Part shown: in pieces, positions 24,199 through 36,696 of the stretch
Numbering within the stretch: the first letter of the stretch is position 1
Layout: every line of letters starts with the position of its first letter
NCBI GenBank assembly: GCA_951799425.1
Contig: OX637399.1
Location: forward strand, 37,235,701 to 37,299,700
Direction: 5' to 3'
DNA from: Ilex aquifolium
Taxonomy: Eukaryota; Streptophyta; Magnoliopsida; Aquifoliales; Aquifoliaceae
DNA: 64,000 nt
Notes under the pieces: model-generated
Told to the model about the DNA's origin: nothing
Seen by the model: only the letters and a program-made list of their open reading frames with translations
Databases searched by the model: none
Program-made: the position numbers and the translations under genes

Positions 24199-27100
24199 TT
24201 GACCATTCCCCTCCACAAGGAAAAAAAAAGTAATTTCCCAATCTTTAGTATTTCTGACATAACTTTTTGCTCCGGTCTCTGATTAAGATGATTTTTGCGG
24301 CATTGTAAAGAATTCTTGAATCCCTAATCATTTTTTTCACATCAAAAGTCATGAAAAATCCTCTAGCATGGGCTCTATTGTAATGCAAGTTTTGTGTAAT
24401 AAGTAGTCCTCCTTTAAAATGAAATATTATATCGGACATAACTTTTTCTCCCGAACTCTGATTGAGCTAATTCTTGCGGCATTGCAATGAGAACTTGAAA
24501 CCCTAACCAATATATTGAGATCAAAATTGGTGATTCATCTTCTAACAAGTTCGAAGATGGAAGTTTGGTATAGTTGGCCATTCCCCTCCACAAGGAAAAA
24601 AAGAAGTAATTTCCCAATCTTTAGTATTTCTGACATAACTTTTTGCTCCGGTCTCTGATTAAGATGATTCTTGCGGCATTGTAAAGAATTCTTGAATCCC
24701 TAATCATTTTATTCACATCAAAAGTCATGAAAAATCCTCTAGCATGGGCTCTATTGTAATGCAAGTTTTGTGTAATAAGTAGTCCTCCTTTAAAATGAAA
24801 TATTATATCGGACATAACTTTTTCTCCCGAACTCTGATTGAGCTAATTCTTGCGGCATTGCAATGAGAACTTGAAACCCTAACCAATATATTGAGATCAA
24901 AATTGGTGATTCATCTCCTAACAAGTTCGAAGATGGAAGTTTGGTATAGTTGGCCATTCCCCTCCACAAGGAAAAAAAAAGTAATTTCCCATTCTTTAGT
25001 ATTTCTGACCTAACTTTTTGCTCCGGTCTCTGATTAAGATGATTCTTGCGGCATTGTAAAGAATTCTTCAATCCCTAACCATTTTATTCACATCAAAAGT
25101 CATGAAAAATCCTCTAGCATGGGCTTTATTGTAACGCAAGTTTTGTGTAATAAGTAGTCCTCCTTTAAAATGAAATATTATATCCGACATAACTCTTTCT
25201 CCCGAACTCCGATTGAGCTAATTCTTGCGGCATTGCAAAGAGAACTTGAAACCCAAACCAATATATTGAGATCAAAATTGGTGATTCATCTTCTAACAAG
25301 TTCGAAATTGTGATGGAAGTTTGGTATAGTTGGCCATTCCCCTCCACAAGGCAAAAAAAAGTAATTTCCCAATCTTCAGTATTTCTGACATAACTTTTTG
25401 CTCCGGTCTCTGATTAAGATGATTCTTGCGGCATTGTAAAGAATTCTTCAATCCCTAACCATTTTATTCACATCAAAAGTCATGAAAAATCCTCTAGCAT
25501 GGACTCTATTGTAACGCAAGTTTTGTGTAATAAGTAGTCCTCCTTTAAAATGAAATATTATATCCGACATAACTCTTTCTCCCGAACTCGGATTGAGCTA
25601 ATACTTACGGCATTGCAAAGAGAACTTGAAACCCTAACAAATATATTGAGATCAAAATTGGTGATTCATCTTCTAACAAGTTCGAAATTGTGATGGAAGT
25701 TTGGTATAGTTGACCATTCCCCTCCACAAGGAAAAAAAAAAGTAATTTCCCAATCTTTAGTATTTCTGACATAACTTTTTGCTCCGGTCTCTGATTAAGA
25801 TGATTCTTGCGGCATTGTAAAGAATTCTTGAATCCCTAATCATTTTATTCACATCAAAAGTCATGAAAAATCCTCTAGCATGGGCTCTATTGTAATGCAA
25901 GTTTTGTGTAATAAGTAGTCCTCCTTTAAAATGAAATATTATATCGGACATAACTTTTTCTCCCGAACTCTGATTGAGCTAATTCTTGCGGCATTGCAAT
26001 GAGAACTTGAAACCCTAACCAATATATTGAGATCAAAATTGGTGATTCATCTCCTAACAAGTTCGAAGATGGAAGTTTGGTATAGTTGGCCATTCCCCTC
26101 CACAAGGAAAAAAAAAGTAATTTCCCATTCTTTAGTATTTCTGACCTAACTTTTTGCTCCGGTCTCTGATTAAGATGATTCTTGCGGCATTGTAAAGAAT
26201 TCTTCAATCCCTAACCATTTTATTCACATCAAAAGTCATGAAAAATCCTCTAGCATGGGCTTTATTGTAACGCAAGTTTTGTGTAATAAGTAGTCCTCCT
26301 TTAAAATGAAATATTATATCCGACATAACTCTTTCTCCCGAACTCCGATTGAGCTAATTCTTGCGGCATTGCAAAGAGAACTTGAAACCCAAACCAATAT
26401 ATTGAGATCAAAATTGGTGATTCATCTTCTAACAAGTTCGAAATTGTGATGGAAGTTTGGTATAGTTGGCCATTCCCCTCCACAAGGCAAAAAAAAGTAA
26501 TTTCCCAATCTTCAGTATTTCTGACATAACTTTTTGCTCCGGTCTCTGATTAAGATGATTCTTGCGGCATTGTAAAGAATTCTTCAATCCCTAACCATTT
26601 TATTCACATCAAAAGTCATGAAAAATCCTCTAGCATGGACTCTATTGTAACGCAAGTTTTGTGTAATAAGTAGTCCTCCTTTAAAATGAAATATTATATC
26701 CGACATAACTCTTTCTCCCGAACTCGGATTGAGCTAATACTTAAGGCATTGCAAAGAGAACTTGAAACCCTAACAAATATATTGAGATCAAAATTGGTGA
26801 TTCATCTTCTAACAAGTTCGAAATTGTGATGAAAATTTGGTATAGTTGGTCATTCCCCTCCACAAGGCAAAAAAAAGTAATTTCCCAATCTTCAGTATTT
26901 CTGACATAACTTTTTGCTCCGGTCTCTGATTAAGATGATTCTTGCGGCATTGTAAATAATTCTTCAATCCCTAACCATTTTATTCACATCAAAAGTCATG
27001 AAAAATCCTCTAGCATGGACTCTATTGTAACGCAAGTTTTATGTAATAAGTAGTCCTCCTTTAAAATGAAATATTATATCCGACATAACTCTTTCTCCCG

Positions 27101-29116
27101 AACTCGGATTGAGCTAATACTTACGGCATTGCAAAGAGAACTTGAAACCCTAACAAATATATTGAGATCAAAATTGGTGATTCATCTTCTAACAAGTTCG
27201 AAATTGTGATGGAAGTTTGGTATAGTTGACCATTCCCCTCCACAAGGAAAAAAAAAGTAATTTCCCAATCTTTAGTATTTCTGACATAACTTTTTGCTCC
27301 GGTCTCTGATTAAGATGATTTTTGCGGCATTGTAAAGAATTCTTGAATCCCTAATCATTTTATTCACATCAAAAGTCATGAAAAATCCTCTAGCATGGGC
27401 TCTATTGTAATGCAAGTTTTGTGTAATAAGTAGTCCTCCTTTAAAATGAAATATTATATCGGACATAACTTTTTCTCCCGAACTCTGATTGAGCTAATTC
27501 TTGCGGCATTGCAATGAGAACTTGAAACCCTAACCAATATATTGAGATCAAAATTGGTGATTCATCTTCTAACAAGTTCGAAGATGGAAGTTTGGTATAG
27601 TTGGCCATTCCCCTCCACAAGGAAAAAAAGAAGTAATTTCCCAATCTTTAGTATTTCTGACATAACTTTTTGCTCCGGTCTCTGATTAAGATGATTCTTG
27701 CGGCATTGTAAAGAATTCTTGAATCCCTAATCATTTTATTCACATCAAAAGTCATGAAAAATCCTCTAGCATGGGCTCTATTGTAATGCAAGTTTTGTGT
27801 AATAAGTAGTCCTCCTTTAAAATGAAATATTATATCGGACATAACTTTTTCTCCCGAACTCTGATTGAGCTAATTCTTGCGGCATTGCAATGAGAACTTG
27901 AAACCCTAACCAATATATTGAGATCAAAATTGGTGATTCATCTCCTAACAAGTTCGAAGATGGAAGTTTGGTATAGTTGGCCATTCCCCTCCACAAGGAA
28001 AAAAAAAGTAATTTCCCATTCTTTAGTATTTCTGACCTAACTTTTTGCTCCGGTCTCTGATTAAGATGATTCTTGCGGCATTGTAAAGAATTCTTCAATC
28101 CCTAACCATTTTATTCACATCAAAAGTCATGAAAAATCCTCTAGCATGGGCTTTATTGTAACGCAAGTTTTGTGTAATAAGTAGTCCTCCTTTAAAATGA
28201 AATATTATATCCGACATAACTCTTTCTCCCGAACTCCGATTGAGCTAATTCTTGCGGCATTGCAAAGAGAACTTGAAACCCAAACCAATATATTGAGATC
28301 AAAATTGGTGATTCATCTTCTAACAAGTTCGAAATTGTGATGGAAGTTAGGTATAGTTGGCCATTCCCCTCCACAAGGCAAAAAAAAGTAATTTCCCAAT
28401 CTTCAGTATTTCTGACATAACTTTTTGCTCCGGTCTCTGATTAAGATGATTCTTGCGGCATTGTAAAGAATTCTTCAATCCCTAACCATTTTATTCACAT
28501 CAAAAGTCATGAAAAATCCTCTAGCATGGACTCTATTGTAACGCAAGTTTTGTGTAATAAGTAGTCCTCCTTTAAAATGAAATATTATATCCGACATAAC
28601 TCTTTCTCCCGAACTCGGATTGAGCTAATACTTAAGGCATTGCAAAGAGAACTTGAAACCCTAACAAATATATTGAGATCAAAATTGGTGATTCATCTTC
28701 TAACAAGTTCGAAATTGTGATGAAAATTTGCTATAGTTGGTCATTCCCCTCCACAAGGCAAAAAAAAGTAATTTCCCAATCTTCAGTATTTCTGACATAA
28801 CTTTTTGCTCCGGTCTCTGATTAAGATGATTCTTGCGGCATTGTAAATAATTCTTCAATCCCTAACCATTTTATTCACATCAAAAGTCATGAAAAATCCT
28901 CTAGCATGGACTCTATTGTAACGCAAGTTTTATGTAATAAGTAGTCCTCCTTTAAAATGAAATATTATATCCGACATAACTCTTTCTCCCGAACTCGGAT
29001 TGAGCTAATACTTACGGCATTGCAAAGAGAACTTGAAACCCTAACAAATATATTGAGATCAAAATTGGTGATTCATCTTCTAACAAGTTCGAAATTGTGA
29101 TGGAAGTTTGGTATAG
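24199..29116. repeat. Transition zone of 3-mer, 5-mer and 8-mer duplications
   Basis: Monomer starts are 24199, 24574, 24950, 25330, 25710, 26086, 26466, 26846, 27226, 27601, 27977, 28357 and 28737. A 1,136-bp trimer shift relates 24950 to 26086. A 1,891-bp 5-mer at 26086-27976 is repeated in its first three monomers from 27977. Monomers 24199-24950 match 27226-27977 at an offset of 3,027 bp. GACCTAAC with GAACTCCGATT marks the three related M2-type monomers at 24950, 26086 and 27977. Confidence 0.8.
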
Positions 29117-29496
29117 TTGACCATTCCCCTCCACAAGGAAAAAAAAAGTAATTTCCCAATCTTTAGTATTTCTGACATAACTTTTTGCTCCGGTCTCTGA
29201 TTAAGATGATTCTTGCGGCATTGTAAAGAATTCTTCAATCCCTAATCATTTTATTCACATCAAAAGTCATGAAAAATCCTCTAGCATGGACTCTATTGTA
29301 ACGCAAGTTTTATGTAATAAGTAGTCCTCCTTTAAAATGAAATATTATATCTGACATAACTCTTTCTCCCGAACTCTGATTGAGCTAATTCTTGCGGCAT
29401 TGCAAAGAGAACTTGAAACCCTAACCAATATATTGAGATCAAAATTGGTGATTCATCTTCTAACAAGTTCGAAATTGTGATGGAAGTTTGGTATAG
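29117..29496. repeat. Mosaic monomer at the edge of the regular HOR
   Basis: This 380-bp monomer starts as M1 (TTGACC), then reads CTTCAATCCCTAATC (mixed M1/other). It carries the M4 marks GGACTC and GTTTTATG, then CTGACATAAC with CTCTGATT, and ends in the long form ATTGTGATGG. At least three exchanges or conversion tracts are needed to explain it. It lies directly before the first clean tetramer. Confidence 0.75.
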
Positions 29497-32400
29497 TTGG
29501 CCATTCCCCTCCACAAGGAAAAAAAAAGTAATTTCCCAATCTTTAGTATTTCTGACATAACTTTTTGCTCCGGTCTCTGATTAAGATGATTCTTGCGGCA
29601 TTGTAAAGAATTCTTGAATCCCTAATCATTTTATTCACATCAAAAGTCATGAAAAATCCTCTAGCATGGGCTCTATTGTAATGCAAGTTTTGTGTAATAA
29701 GTAGTCCTCCTTTAAAATGAAATATTATATCGGACATAACTTTTTCTCCCGAACTCTGATTGAGCTAATTCTTGCGGCATTGCAATGAGAACTTGAAACC
29801 CTAACCAATATATTGAGATCAAAATTGGTGATTCATCTCCTAACAAGTTCGAAGATGGAAGTTTGGTATAGTTGGCCATTCCCCTCCACAAGGAAAAAAA
29901 GAAGTAATTTCCCATTCTTTAGTATTTCTGACCTAACTTTTTGCTCCGGTCTCTGATTAAGATGATTCTTGCGGCATTGTAAAGAATTCTTCAATCCCTA
30001 ACCATTTTATTCAGATCAAAAGTCATGAAAAATCCTCTAGCATGGGCTTTATTGTAACGCAAGTTTTGTGTAATAAGTAGTCCTCCTTTAAAATGAAATA
30101 TTATATCCGACATAACTCTTTCTCCCGAACTCGGGTTGAGCTAATTCTTGCGGCATTGCAAAGAGAACTTGAAACCCAAACCAATATATTGAGATCAAAA
30201 TTGGTGATTCATCTTCTAACAAGTTCGAAATTGTGATGGAAGTTTGGTATAGTTGGCCATTCCCCTCCACAAGGCAAAAAAAAGTAATTTCCCAATCTTC
30301 AGTATTTCTGACATAACTTTTTGCTCCGGTCTCTGATTAAGATGATTCTTGCGGCATTGTAAAGAATTCTTCAATCCCTAACCATTTTATTCACATCAAA
30401 AGTCATGAAAAATCCTCTAGCATGGACTCTATTGTAACGCAAGTTTTGTGTAATAAGTAGTCCTCCTTTAAAATGAAATATTATATCCGACATAACTCTT
30501 TCTCCCGAACTCGGATTGAGCTAATACTTACGGCATTGCAAAGAGAACTTGAAACCCTAACAAATATATTGAGATCAAAATTGGTGATTCATCTTCTAAC
30601 AAGTTCGAAATTGTGATGGAAGTTTGGTATAGTTGGCCATTCCCCTCCACAAGGCAAAAAAAAGTAATTTCCCAATCTTCAGTATTTCTGACATAACTTT
30701 TTGCTCCGGTCTCTGATTAAGATGATTCTTGCGGCATTGTAAATAATTCTTCAATCCCTAACCATTTTATTCACATCAAAAGTCATGAAAAATCCTCTAG
30801 CATGGACTCTATTGTAACGCAAGTTTTATGTAATAAGTAGTCCTCCTTTAAAATGAAATATTATATCCGACATAACTCTTTCTCCCGAACTCGGATTGAG
30901 CTAATACTTACGGCATTGCAAAGAGAACTTGAAACCCTAACAAATATATTGAGATCAAAATTGGTGATTCATCTTCTAACAAGTTCGAAATTGTGATGGA
31001 AGTTTGGTATAGTTGACCATTCCCCTCCACAAGGAAAAAAAAAGTAATTTCCCAATCTTTAGTATTTCTGACATAACTTTTTGCTCCGGTCTCTGATTAA
31101 GATGATTTTTGCGGCATTGTAAAGAATTCTTGAATCCCTAATCATTTTATTCACATCAAAAGTCATGAAAAATCCTCTAGCATGGGCTCTATTGTAATGC
31201 AAGCTTTGTGTAATAAGTAGTCCTCCTTTAAAATGAAATATTATATCGGACATAACTTTTTCTCCCGAACTCTGATTGAGCTAATTCTTGCGGCATTGCA
31301 ATGAGAACTTGAAACCCTAACCAATATATTGAGATCAAAATTGGTGATTCATCTTCTAACAAGTTCGAAGATGGAAGTTTGGTATAGTTGGCCATTCCCC
31401 TCCACAAGGAAAAAAAGAAGTAATTTCCCATTCTTTAGTATTTCTGACATAACTTTTTGCTCCGGTCTCTGATTAAGATGATTCTTGCGGCATTGTAAAG
31501 AATTCTTCAATCCCTAACCATTTTATTCAGATCAAAAGTCATGAAAAATCCTCTAGCATGGGCTTTATTGTAACGCAAGTTTTGTGTAATAAGTAGTCCT
31601 CCTTTAAAATGAAATATTATATCCGACATAACTCTTTCTCCCGAACTCGGATTGAGCTAATTCTTGCGGCATTGCAAAGAGAACTTGAAACCCAAACCAA
31701 TATATTGAGATCAAAATTGGTGATTCATCTTCTAACAAGTTCGAAATTGTGATGGAAGTTTGGTATAGTTGGCCATTCCCCTCCACAAGGCAAAAAAAAG
31801 TAATTTCCCAATCTTCAGTATTTCTGACATAACTTTTTGCTCCGGTCTCTGATTAAGATGATTCTTGCGGCATTGTAAAGAATTCTTCAATCCCTAACCA
31901 TTTTATTCACATCAAAAGTCATGAAAAATCCTCTAGCATGGACTCTATTGTAACGCAAGTTTTGTGTAATAAGTAGTCCTCCTTTAAAATGAAATATTAT
32001 ATCCGACATAACTCTTTCTCCCGAACTCGGATTGAGCTAATACTTACGGCATTGCAAAGAGAACTTGAAACCCTAACAAATATATTGAGATCAAAATTGG
32101 TGATTCATCTTCTAACAAGTTCGAAATTGTGATGGAAGTTTGGTATAGTTGGCCATTCCCCTCCACAAGGCAAAAAAAAGTAATTTCCCAATCTTCAGTA
32201 TTTCTGACATAACTTTTTGCTCCGGTCTCTGATTAAGATGATTCTTGCGGCATTGTAAATAATTCTTCAATCCCTAACCATTTTATTCACATCAAAAGTC
32301 ATGAAAAATCCTCTAGCATGGACTCTATTGTAACGCAAGTTTTATGTAATAAGTAGTCCTCCTTTAAAATGAAATATTATATCCGACATAACTCTTTCTC

Positions 32401-35400
32401 CCGAACTCGGATTGAGCTAATACTTACGGCATTGCAAAGAGAACTTGAAACCCTAACAAATATATTGAGATCAAAATTGGTGATTCATCTTCTAACAAGT
32501 TCGAAATTGTGATGGAAGTTTGGTATAGTTGACCATTCCCCTCCACAAGGAAAAAAAAAGTAATTTCCCAATCTTTAGTATTTCTGACATAACTTTTTGC
32601 TCCGGTCTCTGATTAAGATGATTTTTGCGGCATTGTAAAGAATTCTTGAATCCCTAATCATTTTATTCACATCAAAAGTCATGAAAAATCCTCTAGCATG
32701 GGCTCTATTGTAATGCAAGTTTTGTGTAATAAGTAGTCCTCCTTTAAAATGAAATATTATATCGGACATAACTTTTTCTCCCGAACTCTGATTGAGCTAA
32801 TTCTTGCGGCATTGCAATGAGAACTTGAAACCCTAACCAATATATTGAGATCAAAATTGGTGATTCATCTTCTAACAAGTTCGAAGATGGAAGTTTGGTA
32901 TAGTTGGCCATTCCCCTCCACAAGGAAAAAAAGAAGTAATTTCCCAATCTTTAGTATTTCTGACATAACTTTTTGCTCCGGTCTCTGATTAAGATGATTC
33001 TTGCGGCATTGTAAAGAATTCTTCAATCCCTAACCATTTTATTCACATCAAAAGTCATGAAAAATCCTCTAGCATGGGCTTTATTGTAACGCAAGTTTTG
33101 TGTAATAAGTAGTCCTCCTTTAAAATGAAATATTATATCCGACATAACTCTTTCTCCCGAACTCGGATTGAGCTAATTCTTGCGGCATTGCAAAGAGAAC
33201 TTGAAACCCAAACCAATATATTGAGATCAAAATTGGTGATTCATCTTCTAACAAGTTCGAAATTGTGATGGAAGTTTGGTATAGTTGGCCATTCCCCTCC
33301 ACAAGGCAAAAAAAAGTAATTTCCCAATCTTCAGTATTTCTGACATAACTTTTTGCTCCGGTCTCTGATTAAGATGATTCTTGCGGCATTGTAAAGAATT
33401 CTTCAATCCCTAACCATTTTATTCACATCAAAAGTCATGAAAAATCCTCTAGCATGGACTCTATTGTAACGCAAGTTTTGTGTAATAAGTAGTCCTCCTT
33501 TAAAATGAAATATTATATCCGACATAACTCTTTCTCCCGAACTCGGATTGAGCTAATACTTAAGGCATTGCAAAGAGAACTTGAAACCCTAACAAATATA
33601 TTGAGATCAAAATTGGTGATTCATCTTCTAACAAGTTCGAAATTGTGATGAAAATTTGGTATAGTTGGTCATTCCCCTCCACAAGGCAAAAAAAAGTAAT
33701 TTCCCAATCTTCAGTATTTCTGACATGACTTTTTGCTCCGGTCTCTGATTAAGATGATTCTTGCGGCATTGTAAATAATTCTTCAATCCCTAACCATTTT
33801 ATTCACATCAAAAGTCATGAAAAATCCTGTAGCATGGACTCTATTGTAACGCAAGTTTTATGTAATAAGTAGTCCTCCTTTAAAATGAAATATTATATCT
33901 GACATAACTCTTTCTCCCGAACTCGGATTGAGCTAATACTTACGGCATTGCAAAGAGAACTTGAAACCCTAACAAATATATTGAGATCAAAATTGGTGAT
34001 TCATCTTCTAACAAGTTCGAAATTGTGATGGAAGTTTGGTATAGTTGACCATTCCCCTCCACAAGGAAAAAAAAAGTAATTTCCCAATCTTTAGTATTTC
34101 TGACATAACTTTTTGCTCCGGTCTCTGATTAAGATGATTTTTGCGGCATTGTAAAGAATTCTTGAATCCCTAATCATTTTATTCACATCAAAAGTCATGA
34201 AAAATCCTCTAGCATGGGCTCTATTGTAATGCAAGTTTTGTGTAATAAGTAGTCCTCCTTTAAAATGAAATATTATATCGGACATAACTTTTTCTCCCGA
34301 ACTCTGATTGAGCTAATTCTTGCGGCATTGCAATGAGAACTTGAAACCCTAACCAATATATTGAGATCAAAATTGGTGATTCATCTTCTAACAAGTTCGA
34401 AGATGGAAGTTTGGTATAGTTGGCCATTCCCCTCCACAAGGAAAAAAAGAAGTAATTTCCCAATCTTTAGTATTTCTGACATAACTTTTTGCTCCGGTCT
34501 CTGATTAAGATGATTCTTGCGGCATTGTAAAGAATTCTTCAATCCCTAACCATTTTATTCACATCAAAAGTCATGAAAAATCCTCTAGCATGGGCTTTAT
34601 TGTAACGCAAGTTTTGTGTAATAAGTAGTCCTCCTTTAAAATGAAATATTATATCCGACATAACTCTTTCTCCCGAACTCGGATTGAGCTAATTCTTGCG
34701 GCATTGCAAAGAGAACTTGAAACCCAAACCAATATATTGAGATCAAAATTGGTGATTCATCTTCTAACAAGTTCGAAATTGTGATGGAAGTTTGGTATAG
34801 TTGGCCATTCCCCTCCACAAGGCAAAAAAAAGTAATTTCCCAATCTTCAGTATTTCTGACATAACTTTTTGCTCCGGTCTCTGATTAAGATGATTCTTGC
34901 GGCATTGTAAAGAATTCTTCAATCCCTAACCATTTTATTCACATCAAAAGTCATGAAAAATCCTCTAGCATGGACTCTATTGTAACGCAAGTTTTGTGTA
35001 ATAAGTAGTCCTCCTTTAAAATGAAATATTATATCCGACATAACTCTTTCTCCCGAACTCGGATTGAGCTAATACTTACGGCATTGCAAAGAGAACTTGA
35101 AACCCTAACAAATATATTGAGATCAAAATTGGTGATTCATCTTCTAACAAGTTCGAAATTGTGATGGAAGTTTGGTATAGTTGGCCATTCCCCTCCACAA
35201 GGCAAAAAAAAGTAATTTCCCAATCTTCAGTATTTCTGACATAACTTTTTGCTCCGGTCTCTGATTAAGATGATTCTTGCGGTATTGTAAATAATTCTTC
35301 AATCCCTAACCATTTTATTCACATCAAAAGTCATGAAAAATCCTCTAGCATGGACTCTATTGTAACGCAAGTTTTATGTAATAAGTAGTCCTCCTTTAAA

Positions 35401-35560
35401 ATGAAATATTATATCCGACATAACTCTTTCTCCCGAACTCGGATTGAGCTAATACTTACGGCATTGCAAAGAGAACTTGAAACCCTAACAAATATATTGA
35501 GATCAAAATTGGTGATTCATCTTCTAACAAGTTCAAAATTGTGATGGAAGTTTGGTATAG
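29497..35560. repeat. Tetramer HOR, units 1-4 (1,516 bp each)
   Basis: Unit starts are 29497, 31013, 32529 and 34045. Each unit is M1-M2-M3-M4 (375, 381, 380, 380 bp). M1: TTGACC start, GAATCCCTAATC, TAATGCAAG, TCGGACAT, GAAGATGG end. M2: AAAGAAG tract, GGGCTTTATT, CCCAAACC. M3: AAGGC tract, TCTTCAG, GGACTC, AATACTTACGG. M4: as M3 but TAAATAATTC and usually GTTTTATG. Unit 1 starts TTGGCC and keeps CTCCTAAC. Units 1 and 2 share TTCAGATC in M2. Unit 3 has the TTAAGG/GATGAAAA/TTGGTC haplotype. Confidence 0.93.
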
Positions 35561-36696
35561 TTGACCATTCCCCTCCACAAGGAAAAAAAAAGTAATTTCC
35601 CAATCTTTAGTATTTCTGACATAACTTTTTGCTCCGGTCTCTGATTAAGATGATTTTTGCGGCATTGTAAAGAATTCTTGAATCCCTAATCATTTTATTC
35701 ACATCAAAAGTCATGAAAAATCCTCTAGCATGGGCTCTATTGTAATGCAAGTTTTGTGTAATAAGTAGTCCTCCTTTAAAATGAAATATTATATCGGACA
35801 TAACTTTTTCTCCCGAACTCTGATTGAGCTAATTCTTGCGGCATTGCAATGAGAACTTGAAACCCTAACCAATATATTGAGATCAAAATTGGTGATTCAT
35901 CATCTAACAAGTTCGAAGATGGAAGTTTGGTATAGTTGGCCATTCCCCTCCACAAGGAAAAAAAGAAGTAATTTCCCAATCTTTAGTATTTCTGACATAA
36001 CTTTTTGCTCCGGTCTCTGATTAAGATGATTCTTGCGGCATTGTAAAGAATTCTTCAATCCCTAACCATTTTATTCACATCAAAAGTCATGAAAAATCCT
36101 CTAGCATGGACTCTATTGTAACGCAAGTTTTGTGTAATAAGTAGTCCTCCTTTAAAATGAAATATTATATCCGACATAACTCTTTCTCCCGAACTCGGAT
36201 TGAGCTAATACTTACGGCATTGCAAAGAGAACTTGAAACCCTAACAAATATATTGAGATCAAAATTGGTGATTCATCTTCTAACAAGTTCGAAATTGTGA
36301 TGGAAGTTTGGTATAGTTGGCCATTCCCCTCCACAAGGCAAAAAAAAGTAATTTCCCAATCTTCAGTATTTCTGACATAACTTTTTGCTCCGGTCTCTGA
36401 TTAAGATGATTCTTGCGGTATTGTAAATAATTCTTCAATCCCTAACCATTTTATTCACATCAAAAGTCATGAAAAATCCTCTAGCATGGACTCTATTGTA
36501 ACGCAAGTTTTATGTAATAAGTAGTCCTCCTTTAAAATGAAATATTATATCCGACATAACTCTTTCTCCCGAACTCGGATTGAGCTAATACTTACGGCAT
36601 TGCAAAGAGAACTTGAAACCCTAACAAATATATTGAGATCAAAATTGGTGATTCATCTTCTAACAAGTTCGAAATTGTGATGGAAGTTTGGTATAG
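35561..36696. repeat. Trimer unit (1,136 bp) with M2/M3 hybrid
   Basis: Monomers at 35561 (M1), 35936 (hybrid) and 36317 (M4). The hybrid has the M2 AAAGAAG tract and TCTTTAG, then the M3 GGACTC, AATACTTACGG and AACAAATAT. One monomer has been lost by a crossover between M2 and M3 within their shared A half. M4 here carries GGTATTGTAAATAATT, also seen in the preceding M4 at 35181. Confidence 0.88.
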
